64,000 bases of DNA from VRUE01 sp963844395 (GCA_963844395.1 CAWJNX010000002.1:186001-250000); one strand, 5' to 3'; positions 24,510 through 34,828 are shown, counted from the first letter of the stretch. Made by a program: numbers and translations. Notes: generated by a model not told the origin, from the letters alone.

Positions 24510-25235
24510 TCAGAGTTCGGCGCAGATCGCGTAAGCCTCCACAGCCCAATTAGCGGTACTGGCGGTGGCCTCACTGGCCGCGGCGGTCCAACCCGTTCGT
24601 TTGCTTTCGGCGTTTGGGGGCGTCGGCGCCGACTCGGTGACCGCGATCAAGACATCACCGCCGATCACTTTGGCGCCGCCGCCGATCACCTGCTTTCCGG
24701 TTGGACAGGTGGCGGTCGCCGTCTTCGTCGGGTCCGAAGTGTTGCTCACGCTCGTTGCAGTCGCATAGGAGACGTCCTTAACGAGCTGCGCGTTGAAGCT
24801 CGACGACAGTTTCGCCGCCGTCACCGCGCCGTCCTGGATCTTGCCGGTGCCAACCGCGTTGGCGGCGAGCTTCGAGTTGGTAACGGCACCGTTGGAGAGC
24901 TTGTCCTCGGTCACGGCACCGTTCTTCAACTTGCCGCTGGTCACGACGCCGCCGCCGAGGTCAACCGAGCGCACGCCGCCGTCGGCGAGCTGGGTCGAGC
25001 CGACCGCGCCGGTCGCGATCTTGCTGCCGATCACGGCGCCGTTGCGGATCTTCGCCGCGGTCACCGCCGCGTTGCGGAGTTTCTGGGTCGTCACGACGCC
25101 CTTTGCGAGGTGCTTGGTCTTGACCGACTTCTGGTCCAGGGTCGTGGCGGCGTAGGCGACGCCGCTGAGAGCGACGAACAGCGCCATGCACGACAGCACG
25201 TTTGCCACGGAAAGATGCCTACTCAGATGTTTCAC
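24510..25235 (-). CDS. Secreted protein with short NGAVTxxKL repeats
   Basis: 241 residues. A GTG start at 25233-25235 is preceded by GGGGAGAG. Signal peptide about 1-30 (hydrophobic LSCMALFVALSGVAYAA). Residues about 40-140 are tandem 10-11-residue units such as KNGAVTEDKLS, NGAVTNSKLA, and QDGAVTAAKL, likely an extended beta structure. The C-terminal part has CPTGKQVIGGGAKVIGG and a second Cys near the end (AYAICAEL), perhaps a disulfide-closed beta domain. Proteins of this plan recur in Thermoleophilia; function is unknown, probably cell-surface. Confidence 0.8.
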   Translation of the reverse strand: MKHLSRHLSVANVLSCMALFVALSGVAYAATTLDQKSVKTKHLAKGVVTTQKLRNAAVTAAKIRNGAVIGSKIATGAVGSTQLADGGVRSVDLGGGVVTSGKLKNGAVTEDKLSNGAVTNSKLAANAVGTGKIQDGAVTAAKLSSSFNAQLVKDVSYATATSVSNTSDPTKTATATCPTGKQVIGGGAKVIGGDVLIAVTESAPTPPNAESKRTGWTAAASEATASTANWAVEAYAICAEL

Positions 25236-25294
25236 GTTCTCTCCCCTCCGGGCGGGCGAGTGCCCTGCCCCGGGTCGTTTTCGTGGATCGCAGT

Positions 25295-25510
25295 TCAGGC
25301 GGTGCCGAAGGGCTGCTTCTGCGGCTCGGCCAGGTGGTCGAGGATCCGCTCCAGGTCGGCCTCGCGCAGGCCGGAATCGTCGCCGGCGCGCACCTCGACC
25401 CGCGTCCCGAAGCCCTTCTCGGCCATCGTCACCTCGAAACCCTCCAGCCCGTAGATCAGCTCGGTCAGCTCCGGTTCGGACTTCATCAGCGTCCGCGATG
25501 CCTCGATCAT
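25295..25510 (-). CDS. Small hypothetical protein
   Basis: 71 residues from ATG 25508-25510 (a TTG five codons earlier is possible). Acidic and soluble: MIEASRTLMKSEPELTELIYGLEGF, then GFGTRVEVRAGDD and a C-terminal helix ADLERILDHLAE. Codon use fits the region. It could be a short regulatory or adaptor protein; no family is recognised. Confidence 0.55.
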   Translation of the reverse strand: MIEASRTLMKSEPELTELIYGLEGFEVTMAEKGFGTRVEVRAGDDSGLREADLERILDHLAEPQKQPFGTA

Positions 25511-25664
25511 TGGGAGCCGCTTCAACCGCGGCTCGCCGGTTCCTTCTCGTAGCGTGGCGTTGGGAGGGACCGTTCAGCCACTCGGCGTCCCCCGCCTGGA
25601 GCGCCCAGGGGCTGCGGGTCGCCGACGAGGTTCGAGCTAACGAGTGGTCGCTGCTGATGATGCG

Positions 25665-26084
25665 ATGACGAAGCCGCCGGGACAGATCAGAACGGAGGTT
25701 CCCGCTTTCGAGCAGGGGCGGGCGCCGCTCACGGTGATCTCGGCGGGGCGCGAGGTCGAGCAGGGCGCCAGGTCGGTGCTGATCCTCGCCGAGGGCCTGT
25801 TCAGGCTCGACGTGATCCCTCACGACGACACGGTCCAGACGATCGTCCGCAACCTCTCCTCCGAGCCGGCGGTCGAGCTGCGGCTAAGCCCAGTGGGTGG
25901 TGCCTCCTACCAGCTTGGCGACGCACAGGGGCTGCTCGTACCCTCGACCAGTCGCTTCGGCGGTGGGATCGCGCTGATCGGCGCCGACGGCGCGGAGCGC
26001 ACCGTGGCGAAGATTCTTGTCGGCTCCGTATGCCATCTCGAGCGCGGTGTGACCAGCTTCACCGCCCAGGCGACGCTGCTCTGA
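25665..26084 (+). CDS. Hypothetical protein, beta-rich
   Basis: 139 residues starting at ATG 25665. Alternating hydrophobic pattern (LTVISAGREVEQGARSVLIL; GLFRLDVIPHDDTVQTIVRN) suggests a beta sandwich. No signal peptide or membrane segment. Divergent from the small gene at 25295. No family recognised. Confidence 0.6.
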   Translation: MTKPPGQIRTEVPAFEQGRAPLTVISAGREVEQGARSVLILAEGLFRLDVIPHDDTVQTIVRNLSSEPAVELRLSPVGGASYQLGDAQGLLVPSTSRFGGGIALIGADGAERTVAKILVGSVCHLERGVTSFTAQATLL

Positions 26085-26162
26085 GCACAGCTCCCACGCT
26101 CCTGCTCGCAAGTTGCGAGCTGAACAGAACCGGTCGGGGGCGAGTTCGGTGGGGCTGCTGAC

Positions 26163-26187
26163 TTGACCACACAGTCGTGGGGTCAAA
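26163..26187 (+). repeat. TTGACCAC hairpin, copy 1
   Basis: TTGACC-CACAGTCGTG-GGGTCAA type hairpin just before and overlapping the GTG start of the AbiEi-like gene. A similar TTGACCACA element lies after the same gene at about 27095 and another at 51848. It could be part of the gene's own regulation. Confidence 0.5.
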
Positions 26188-27097
26188 ACGGCATACGCGC
26201 AGCAGGGCGGCATGGAGGCTGGCGGGCAGGCAGCATGGGATCGTGGCGCGACGGCAACTGCTGGAGCTGGGGTTCAGCCCGAGAGCGATCGAGCATCGCA
26301 TTCAGAAGGGGAGGCTTCATCGGCTCGACCGTGGGATCTACGCAGTCGGCTGGCCCGACCTGACTCGGGAGAGGCGCTGGATGGCCGCGGTGCTCGCATG
26401 TGGCGATGGGGCGGCATTGAGCCACCGCAGCGCCGCGGCGCTCTGGCAAATCGGAAAGGAGGCGCAAGGTCGCATCGACCTGACGATACGGCGCCATTTC
26501 GATCTCCGCCGACCGGGCTTGCGAGTGCACCGACGTCCGACGCTGGCGCCCGAGGACATCGTCCGCGGCAACGGGATCCCCGTCACCGGCCCGGTCCGAA
26601 CTCTGGTCAACCTGGCGACCGAACTCGGTCCGATCGCCATGGAGCGGGCCGTCAACGAGGCGGACAAGCGTGACCTCATCGATCCCGAGACGCTGCGCGT
26701 CCGCCTGGACGAATACGCCGGCCAGCCCGGCGCGCCCCTGCTCCGTCGCCTCCTCGACAAACGCACCTTCCGTCTCTCGGATTCGGACCTCGAGATCTAC
26801 TTCCGCCCGATCGCCGCCAAGGCGGGATTGCCTCCTCCGCTCAGCAAACAGACAGTCAACGGGTGGGAAGTGGACTTCTATTGGCCGGACTTGGGTCTCG
26901 TCGTCGAGACCGACGGTCTGCGCTATCACCGGACGCCGTCGGCTCAATCGCGCGATGCCAAGCGCGACCGGACCCACGTGATCGCCGGGCTGAGCCCGCT
27001 TCGCTTCACCCATTACGAGATTCGATACGAACCGGCGCTTGTCCGCCACGCGCTCGTCCACGCCACCAGAATGCTGGAGAAGCGAAGGCTGAATTGA
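26177..27097 (+). CDS. AbiEi-like N-terminal domain fused to a DUF559 endonuclease-like domain
   Basis: 306 residues. The N-terminal third (ARRQLLELGFSPRAIEHRIQKGRLHRLDRGIYAVG) is the winged-helix AbiEi antitoxin-type domain; a central part reads GIPVTGPVRTLVNLA; the C-terminal domain (VDFYWPDLGLVVETDGLRYH) is a DUF559/Vsr-like PD-(D/E)XK fold with Asp and Glu in place. Start GTG 26177. Stand-alone here, without an AbiEii toxin gene next to it. Such fusions are frequent in high-GC actinobacteria; role may be defence or DNA repair, unproven. Confidence 0.75.
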   Translation: MGSKRHTRSRAAWRLAGRQHGIVARRQLLELGFSPRAIEHRIQKGRLHRLDRGIYAVGWPDLTRERRWMAAVLACGDGAALSHRSAAALWQIGKEAQGRIDLTIRRHFDLRRPGLRVHRRPTLAPEDIVRGNGIPVTGPVRTLVNLATELGPIAMERAVNEADKRDLIDPETLRVRLDEYAGQPGAPLLRRLLDKRTFRLSDSDLEIYFRPIAAKAGLPPPLSKQTVNGWEVDFYWPDLGLVVETDGLRYHRTPSAQSRDAKRDRTHVIAGLSPLRFTHYEIRYEPALVRHALVHATRMLEKRRLN

Positions 27098-27148
27098 CCA
27101 CAGCCGAGTGTGGCGAAAAGAGCAAACGGCCGAGAGGGCCCCGAGCGT

Positions 27149-28777
27149 CTAGAAGAAAGCGCCGCCCTTGTACTCGCCGAAGACGTCGCGCATCGCGCCG
27201 CAGACCTCGCCGATCGAGGCGTTGGCGGCGAGGGCGGCGCGGATCGGGTGCAGGAGATTCCCCTCGCCGCGGGCGACGTCACGCAGTGCATTGAGCTTCT
27301 CGTCGACCGCCGCCTGGTCGCGCGACTCCTTGAAGGTCGTCAGCCGGGCCAGCTGGCGCTGCTCGGCCTCGGGGTCGACGCGGAGGATGTCAACGTCGTC
27401 TACCTGGTCGGTGACGTACTTGTTGACGCCGACGACTATGTCCTGACCCGACTTGTAGCGCTCGTGGTAGGAGTGGGCCGACTCCTCGATCTCGCGCTGC
27501 ATGAACTCCAGGGCCTCGACCGAACCGCCAAGCTCCTCCACCTTGTCCATCAGTTCACGGGCGCGGCTCTCGATCTCGTCGGTCAGCGACTCGACGAAAT
27601 AGGAGCCGGCGAAGGGGTCAACGGTGTCGGCGGCGCCGGACTCGTGCGCCAGAACCTGCTGGGTCCGCAGGGCGATCCGCGCGGAGCGCTCGGTGGGCAG
27701 CGCCAGCGCCTCGTCGAAGCCATTGGTGTGGAGGCTCTGGGTGCCGCCGCAAACGGCGGCGAAGCCCTGCAGGGCGACACGGATGATGTTGACCTCGGGC
27801 TGCTGGGCCTGCAGCGTGACGCCGCCGGTCTGGGTGTGGAAGCGGATCTTCATCGAGTTGGGGTTCTCGGCGCCGAACCGCTCTTTGACGATCTGCGCCC
27901 ACATCCGCCGCACAGCACGGAACTTGGCGACCTCCTGGAAGACGTTGTTGTGGCCGTTGAAGAAGAAGGCCAGCCGCGGCGCGAACTCGTCGATCTTTAG
28001 CCCCCGCTCGAGCGCCGCTTCGACATAGGCGATCGCGTTGGAGAGGGTGAAGGCGACCTCCTGCACCGCCGAGCAACCCTTCTCGCGGATGTGGTAGCCG
28101 GAGATCGAGATCGTGTTCCATTTCGGCACCTTCTCCTGGCAGTACTCGAAGATGTCGGTGGTCAGCCTCATCGTCGGCACCGGCGGATAGATGTAGTTGC
28201 CGCGCGCCATGTACTCCTTCAGCACGTCGTTCTGGACAGTGCCGCGCAGCTTCTCGGAGGGAACTCCCTGTTCCTCGCCGACCAGCTCGTAGAGCAGCAG
28301 CAGGATCGCCGCCGGGGCATTGATCGTCATCGAGGTCGAGACGCCGTCGAGCGGGATCTGGTCGAAGCAGATCCGCATGTCCTCGATCGTGTCGATCGGG
28401 ACGCCGGTCCTCCCCACCTCGCCGCGACAGAGCGGGTCGTCGGAGTCGCGGCCGAGCTGGGTCGGCAGGTCGAAGGCCATCGAGAGGCCGGTCGAGCCGT
28501 GCTCGATCAGGTAGCGGTAACGCTCGTTGGTGTCCTCGGGGGAGGCGAAGCCGGCGTACTGGCGCATCGTCCAGAGCCGGTCGCGGTACATCCCCTCGTG
28601 GATGCCGCGCGTGAAGGGCGGCGCGCCAGGCTCGCCAAGGCGCTCCTCCAGCTGCGGTGCGACGTCCTCCTCGGTGTAGAGGGCCTCGATCTCGATCCCA
28701 GAGTCGGTGAAGACCCGCTGGTCGTCGGGGCCGACGACTGGGGCGATGGTTCGCGCCTCGGCTAGGGTTTTCTCCAT
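27149..28777 (-). CDS. Methylmalonyl-CoA-mutase-type large subunit (no B12 domain)
   Basis: 542-residue acyl-CoA mutase TIM-barrel subunit. Conserved stretches: RGIHEGMYRDRLWTMRQYAG (residues about 58-77), GSTGLSMAFDLPTQLG, and RFHTQTGGVTLQAQQP. Ends at about the point where the C-terminal B12-binding domain (DxHxxG) would begin in a fused mutase, so the cobalamin-binding small subunit must be a separate gene, not seen in the window. This heterodimeric form includes methylmalonyl-, isobutyryl- and hydroxyisobutyryl-CoA mutases, which cannot be told apart here. Start ATG 28775-28777. Fits with the carboxyltransferase at 23-24 kb in propionate or branched acid metabolism. Confidence 0.9.
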   Translation of the reverse strand: MEKTLAEARTIAPVVGPDDQRVFTDSGIEIEALYTEEDVAPQLEERLGEPGAPPFTRGIHEGMYRDRLWTMRQYAGFASPEDTNERYRYLIEHGSTGLSMAFDLPTQLGRDSDDPLCRGEVGRTGVPIDTIEDMRICFDQIPLDGVSTSMTINAPAAILLLLYELVGEEQGVPSEKLRGTVQNDVLKEYMARGNYIYPPVPTMRLTTDIFEYCQEKVPKWNTISISGYHIREKGCSAVQEVAFTLSNAIAYVEAALERGLKIDEFAPRLAFFFNGHNNVFQEVAKFRAVRRMWAQIVKERFGAENPNSMKIRFHTQTGGVTLQAQQPEVNIIRVALQGFAAVCGGTQSLHTNGFDEALALPTERSARIALRTQQVLAHESGAADTVDPFAGSYFVESLTDEIESRARELMDKVEELGGSVEALEFMQREIEESAHSYHERYKSGQDIVVGVNKYVTDQVDDVDILRVDPEAEQRQLARLTTFKESRDQAAVDEKLNALRDVARGEGNLLHPIRAALAANASIGEVCGAMRDVFGEYKGGAFF

Positions 28778-29855
28778 CTTGCCTGCCACCTTGGGGAGGA
28801 TATTCGCAGCGACCGCTCTGGCAAGCTGCGCGCTGGCGTCGAGCTGGGCACCGGCCGCGGTCGCGGCCGATCCGATCGGAGGCGGCCGGACGACGCTGAA
28901 GCTGAGCGCACCGCTCTCCAAGCGCTTGCGTGAGAACGACGTGCGGCTCGCCAAGCTGAAACCCGGCAAGGCCCAGGGGAGAACCGTGACGCTGCCGGTC
29001 GCCGCCGGCACGCTGGATCGAGGCGAGGCAACGGCGGTCGTCGAGCACGAAGGCGGCTTCGAACTCAAAACCGGGCGTCGGGTCGCCAGGGTGCGCAACC
29101 TACGCCTCGATACCGCCGCGCGAGTGCTGCGGGGGCGGATCGGCGGCCGCAAACTGGTGATCGCCTCTCTCAGAGGCCTGGAGACCGAGCGCAAAGGCTT
29201 CACCGTCGGTGCGTCCGTCGCCCGCCTGAAGCTGACCGCGAACGCGGCAGCCGCGGTGAACCGGGCATTGGGAGTGGAGGGCTTTTTCAAAGCGGGCCGG
29301 TCGTTGGGCGCCCTTTCCACCGTTGCACTGCCCGACGTGGTGAGCACCACCACCGGGGCGTTCACGCTGGGCGGGGAGGGCACGACCCTCGCCAAGCTGG
29401 AATCGAACGGCATCGCGATCGGCCTGTGGGGAACCTCCACCCGCTACGGCGAAACCGGGCCTTTCTTCGGCTTCGAGATCGCCGAAGGCGCGATGGCGCT
29501 CGACGTCTTCAGCGGATTCTTCAACGGCGAGAGCGGCCTCACCATGATCAACGAAACGCAGCCCTCGCCGGACCTCCTGCTCTCGACGCCCCGCATGGAC
29601 CTCGACTCGCGGACGCTCACGGCCGGCTTCAGCGCGATCTCGGGCGCCAGCCCGACGTCAGGCGTGATCGCGACGCTGGATACGGATGCCGCGAAAGCGC
29701 GGGTCAACCCCTCGATTGACATCATGGAGCTGACCGGCGTGCGTGCGATCTCCACCCAGTTCCTCGCCGACACGCTCAACGGGACCTTTGCGACGTCGAT
29801 CTACACGGCCGGCGAAACGCTCGGCTCGATGAACGTCGTGATCTACGCCTTCTAG
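28746..29855 (+). CDS. Secreted HtaA-like protein
   Basis: About 369 residues. From ATG 28746 the N-terminus (MVRASARVFSILPATLGRIF then a hydrophobic stretch to APAAVAA) is a good signal peptide; TTG 28791 is an alternative that avoids overlap with the divergent mutase gene. The body has LKLSAPLSKRLRENDVRLAKL, TLPVAAGTLDRGEATAVVEH, and EGGFELKTGRRVARVRNLRL, a pattern seen in secreted HtaA-domain proteins of actinobacteria. A second similar unit lies in the C-terminal half (TPRMDLDSRTLTAGFSAI). HtaA domains can bind haem, but haem ligands cannot be identified here. Function open. Confidence 0.7.
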   Translation: MVRASARVFSILPATLGRIFAATALASCALASSWAPAAVAADPIGGGRTTLKLSAPLSKRLRENDVRLAKLKPGKAQGRTVTLPVAAGTLDRGEATAVVEHEGGFELKTGRRVARVRNLRLDTAARVLRGRIGGRKLVIASLRGLETERKGFTVGASVARLKLTANAAAAVNRALGVEGFFKAGRSLGALSTVALPDVVSTTTGAFTLGGEGTTLAKLESNGIAIGLWGTSTRYGETGPFFGFEIAEGAMALDVFSGFFNGESGLTMINETQPSPDLLLSTPRMDLDSRTLTAGFSAISGASPTSGVIATLDTDAAKARVNPSIDIMELTGVRAISTQFLADTLNGTFATSIYTAGETLGSMNVVIYAF

Positions 29856-29866
29856 GGAGGACCAGC

Positions 29867-30815
<949 letters not shown>

Positions 30816-31054
30816 CGTGGCCGATGCTACACGGGTTCACGGGCGGGAAGCATGCGGCAGGTCGGACGCCGCAATTTCCGGCCTTTCCGGCCGTCTACTT
30901 GTCCAGAAGGGGGGAGAGACCGTCCCCGTCCCGAGCTTTCTCCTGGCATGTTCGGACGAGGGAGGTGAACCGGTGCAGGGGAGAGCAGTGGACGTAGAGT
31001 CCGCCGAGGTGGGCGGCGATGAGGAGGGCGCGACGCGGCTGACCGAGCCTGGCC

Positions 31055-32295
31055 GTGCGGCCGGTCACCGAGGCCGGTCGCAAGCGGGCCGCGGTCGAGC
31101 TGATCGCCCGCCACGGGTCCGCCCTGCGGCAGACGGCCCGCCGCTACTCCCTCTGCACGGACGATGCAGACGACGCTTACCAGCGGACATTGGAGATCCT
31201 CCTCACCAAAGCTCCCAGCGACCGGGCGCGCGAGCTGTTCGGGTGGACGAAGACGGTGATCAAGCACGAGGCGCTGGCGATTCGTCAGAGTCGGGAGCGG
31301 CTGTTGGGGAAACCTTCATCGCGGCGACGAGACGAAGGCGGTGATCGGGTGGCGCTGATCCCCGCGGCGAAGACGGCCCGGACGAGCGACTCGAGCGGCG
31401 TGAGGAGATCGCCCGCAGCCGCGAGGCGCTGCGGACGCTGAAGCCGGCGGAGTTGCGGCCCTGACACTGCTCGCCGAGGGATATTCCTACGCCGAGATCG
31501 GCACCATCACCGGCTTCAGCCAGACAAAGGTGAACCGCTGCCTAGCGGAGGGACGGGAGCGGTTCCGCCGACTTGTGTCGAGCAGCGAGGACGGCAGCCG
31601 CTGCACCGAGATGAGCCGGCTCCTCTCGGCATTCTGCGACGCCGAAACAAGCGCCGAGGAGACGGCAGAGGTGCGCGAGCACCTGCGCGCCTGTGCCCGC
31701 TGCCGCGCCGCGATGCGTGCCTACCGAGCGGCACCGGCAACGGTTGCGGCGCTCGCTCCCGCGCTGCCGGCCTCCCGCTCGTTGCTCGAGAAAGTCCAGG
31801 AACTGCTGGTCGGGGTCCAGTCCCGACTGCCCGGCGGCGGAAGTGCCACAGACGCATCGATGGCGCAAGTGGCGGCGGCGGGTGGGACGAAGGGGGTCGG
31901 CACGGCGGCATTGGCCAAGCTGCTGGCGGTCTGCGCAGGGACGGTTGGCGGTGCCGCCTGCGTCGCGACGGGGGTGGCTCCGTTACCTGTCGACCTGACG
32001 CCGGACCGCGCCAAGACACCGCAGATCCAGCGCGTCTCCGAGCGAGTGATTGGGTTATCGGCACCGCCCACCGTCGAGGAGTTACCGGCCCCTACGCGAG
32101 CCGAGCCGAAAGCCGCGCCAGCCGCCCGTCGCCGATAAGCCAGTGGAAACGGTCGAGCCCGCGCCGAGCCCCGCACAAACCGAAGCGGTGGACACCACGG
32201 AACCGGCGCCTCTCCCACCGGCTACGCCGGCGCCGCCAAGCACGGAATCGCCAGGCCCGTCGAGCGGCAGCGCAGCCGGGGAGTTTGGTCCGTGA
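31055..32295 (+). pseudogene. Sigma-70-family factor with C-terminal zinc finger and Pro-rich tail, several frame breaks
   Basis: Three or four frame segments together read as one protein. Segment 1 (from GTG 31055): sigma region 2-like DDADDAYQRTLEILLTKAPS. Segment 2 (about 31375-31455): PDERLERREEIARSREAL. Segment 3 (31460-32135): region 4 HTH ALTLLAEGYSYAEIGTITG with SQTKVNRCLAEGR, then a zf-HC2 finger HLRACARCRAAM, a hydrophobic helix (GTVGGAACVATGVAPL) and basic/Pro residues. Segment 4 ends with a Pro/Ala/Glu tail at TGA 32293-32295, which overlaps the GTG start of the next gene (GTGA). The exact start is uncertain. It resembles sigma factors carrying their own anti-sigma-like membrane tail. 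The coupled secreted gene may be a target. Breaks are probably indel errors. Confidence 0.7.
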
Positions 32296-34334
32296 GCGGG
32301 CCTTCACGTCACACGGTGGCCTCGACCGCGACCAGGATCGTCCTCGTTGCAACGGTGCTGGCCTTTTCCGCGCTGGGACTGGGTCTTGCTACTGGGGCGA
32401 GCGCCATGCCACCGCCTCCCGCTGATCTGCAGGTGGAGGGCGGTGAGGAAGCCTGGCACCCGAGGCGATCCTTCCGCCTCATCTGGAGGAACCCCGCGCC
32501 CAATGACGGAGCGCCGATCGCCGCCGTCCGCTATCGCGTCCTGGATCCGGCAGGCGCGGTGGCGATCGGTGCGACGCGGATCGGCTGGCCGGCGACTAGC
32601 GTCGAGGGACTCGAAGTCCCCGGACCGCCCGGCGCCTACACCGCTGAGGTCTGGCTCGAGGACGCGACCGGGGCGCTGGGAGCTCCAGCCGCAGCAAAAC
32701 TGCGCTTCGACGATGGGCGCCCCGGGGGGGTGACGCCGTCCGTCGCAGCGACCTGGATCGGACGCGCGGCCTTTCCCGTCGCGGTCCGGCTCAGCCACCC
32801 GAGCGGCGAACAGCCCGTCTCGGGCATCCGAGGCTACGCCGTCTCGGTCGCTCCGACCCAGGATCGAAGCCCCTGCGCGTCACTCGACCGCTGCACCGAA
32901 GCCGAGACCGATCTGCGCGGCGGCGTCGACGATGACTCGTATCTAGTCGCGGACCTGCCGGAGGGCACGAGCCATGTGCAGGCCCTCGCCGTCTCGGGAT
33001 CGGGGATGGCATCCGCGGCGGTGGGGAGCGCAGTCCTTCGCGTCGACAAGACGAGCCCGGCCACCCGGCTCGAGGGACTGCCGGACGGCTGGACGAACCA
33101 GCCGGTGAGGCTTACCGCGGCGGCGGTTGACGGCGGCTCGGGGATGTCAGCGGGTGCCGGCGGCGTGCCTCCGTACACGGCAATCGTGATTGATGGGGGT
33201 ACTCCAGTGACCGCGGCCGGCAACGCAGTTAGCGTCACGGTGATTGGCGAAGGACTGCATTGGATCGCCTACTACGCCCGCGACCTGGCCGGCAACGTCG
33301 ACGATGGCGCAGGCAGCAACGGGACGCCGAATCCGTCGCCGCCAACCGCTCTCGTACGGATCGACCGGGAGCCCCCCAGCATCTCGTTCATCAACGCTCA
33401 GGACCCGAGCGACCCGGAGCTGATCCGCGCCTGGATCGCCGACTCGATGTCTGGCCCGGCGCCCGGGCGCGGTTGGATCGGCATCCGCAGGCGCAGCTCG
33501 GGCGATCCGTTCGCGCCGCTGCCGGCGGCGCCCCGCTCGAGTGGCGAGCTGCGCGCGCGTTGGGACTCCGACGCCTACCCGGCCGGCGAGTACGAGCTGC
33601 GGGCGGTCGGCTACGACGCCGCGGGCAACGCGGCGGCTACGACCCATCGCGCCAACGGCGCGGTAATGATCCTCACCAATCCGCTGAAGGCAGCGACGAC
33701 TCTGGCCGCCGGCTTCGCGGGCCAGTCTACGATTCGGCGGCGGACCGTCCCCTACGGGCGCGGCGCACTGTTCGGCGGACGCCTTACCGAAGGGATAAGC
33801 GGGCCGCTGAACGGAGTGCCGGTGCGGATCGTCGAGCGCTTCGGCACCGGCGCCGGCCTGGGGGATCGTGTCTCGACCGTGACGACCGACCCCGATGGCA
33901 ACTTCGGAATCCGCCTTTCCGCCGGTCCTAGCCGCGAGGTCACCGCGGTCTTCGATGGCACGCCGACGCTGACCCGCGCCACGAGCTCATCGGCGTTGCT
34001 CGCGGTGCGCAGCGGCGTGCGGTTACGGGTCTCTGCGCCCATCGCGAAGATCGGCGGACCGCCGCTGGTCTTCCGCGGACAGGTCGGCGCGGCGCCGGCA
34101 ACGATCCCGCCAGGCGGCAAGTCGGTACAGCTTCAGTTCCGTCTCCCGGGCCTGCCATGGAGCGAGTTCCGCACGATCCAGACAGACCGCCGCGGCCGCT
34201 TCCGCTACGCCTACCGCTTCAGCGACGACGACAGCCGCGGCGTCCGCTTCCAGTTCCGCGCCTACGCCGCCGAGCAAGCTGGCTGGCCTTACGAGCCAGC
34301 AGGCTCGCGACCAGTCTCGGTGCGGGGGCGTTGA
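32292..34334 (+). CDS. Large secreted Ig-like surface protein
   Basis: 680 residues. Signal peptide about 1-38 (IVLVATVLAFSALGLGLATGASA). The rest is beta-rich: Ig-like modules with WTNQPVRLTAAAVDGGSG and YYARDLAGNVDDGAG (a pattern of bacterial adhesion modules), then a carboxypeptidase-regulatory-like part (GPLNGVPVRIVERFG, VSTVTTDPDGNFGIRL) and a final RTIQTDRRGRFRYAYRF module. Coupled to the sigma/zinc-finger gene by GTGA. Its end overlaps the convergent basic-protein gene by 46 bp. Likely a cell-surface or secreted structural protein under the linked sigma factor. Confidence 0.75.
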   Translation: MSGPSRHTVASTATRIVLVATVLAFSALGLGLATGASAMPPPPADLQVEGGEEAWHPRRSFRLIWRNPAPNDGAPIAAVRYRVLDPAGAVAIGATRIGWPATSVEGLEVPGPPGAYTAEVWLEDATGALGAPAAAKLRFDDGRPGGVTPSVAATWIGRAAFPVAVRLSHPSGEQPVSGIRGYAVSVAPTQDRSPCASLDRCTEAETDLRGGVDDDSYLVADLPEGTSHVQALAVSGSGMASAAVGSAVLRVDKTSPATRLEGLPDGWTNQPVRLTAAAVDGGSGMSAGAGGVPPYTAIVIDGGTPVTAAGNAVSVTVIGEGLHWIAYYARDLAGNVDDGAGSNGTPNPSPPTALVRIDREPPSISFINAQDPSDPELIRAWIADSMSGPAPGRGWIGIRRRSSGDPFAPLPAAPRSSGELRARWDSDAYPAGEYELRAVGYDAAGNAAATTHRANGAVMILTNPLKAATTLAAGFAGQSTIRRRTVPYGRGALFGGRLTEGISGPLNGVPVRIVERFGTGAGLGDRVSTVTTDPDGNFGIRLSAGPSREVTAVFDGTPTLTRATSSSALLAVRSGVRLRVSAPIAKIGGPPLVFRGQVGAAPATIPPGGKSVQLQFRLPGLPWSEFRTIQTDRRGRFRYAYRFSDDDSRGVRFQFRAYAAEQAGWPYEPAGSRPVSVRGR

Positions 34335-34828
34335 GCTACGACTGAGGGAGGGGCAGGGTGCCCCTCCTCCCGTCCAAGGTCTATCGCAGGGCGGCCGAGC
34401 TGCTCGCCGACGCTGCGGACGCGCTGCTCGACCTCGCTGCGGTTGCGCTTCAGCCTGGTCTCGACGGTGCGGCGGCGGTTGCGGGCCTCCCGCTCGACGC
34501 GGTTGCGGGTCTTGCGCGCTTCGGTGGCCGCTTTGCGGCGGGCGGTGGCGCCGCGACGCTCGGTGCGCTTGACGCTGCGGGTCACCCGGGTCCGGTAGGA
34601 CTTGAGCTGTTTCTCGGCGGCGACACGGCCGGTGAACGGTCCGACCAGGTCGGCGACGCGGTCGGAGACCTCGAGCACGGCGCCGACCGGCAGGTCGACC
34701 GCCCGCTCGACGACCTCGCGGGCTCGATCGGTGCCGGACGGGGCGGTGGCGCGTTTCGGGGCGGTGGCGGAGCGTTTAGGGGTCGCGGTCGATTTGCCGT
34801 TGCTGCTGGCTTTTTTACTCTGGGGCAT
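34289..34828 (-). CDS. Basic coiled-coil protein of unknown function
   Basis: 179 residues. The Lys/Ser/Thr/Ala N-terminus (about 1-35) is disordered; residues 36-70 form an amphipathic segment (REVVERAVDLPVGAVLEVSDRVADLVGPF); residues 75-140 are very Arg-rich and helical (RRKAATEARKTRNRVEREARN). Highly basic overall, so nucleic-acid or wall-polymer binding is plausible. Start ATG 34826-34828. Overlaps the secreted-protein gene end to end by 46 bp. Confidence 0.65.
   Translation of the reverse strand: MPQSKKASSNGKSTATPKRSATAPKRATAPSGTDRAREVVERAVDLPVGAVLEVSDRVADLVGPFTGRVAAEKQLKSYRTRVTRSVKRTERRGATARRKAATEARKTRNRVEREARNRRRTVETRLKRNRSEVEQRVRSVGEQLGRPAIDLGREEGHPAPPSVVAQRPRTETGREPAGS

Noticed and set aside
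24510..25235. Tandem units of the NGAVT protein as a DNA repeat or CRISPR-like array
   Set aside because: The units vary in DNA sequence and are explained by repeated protein structure.
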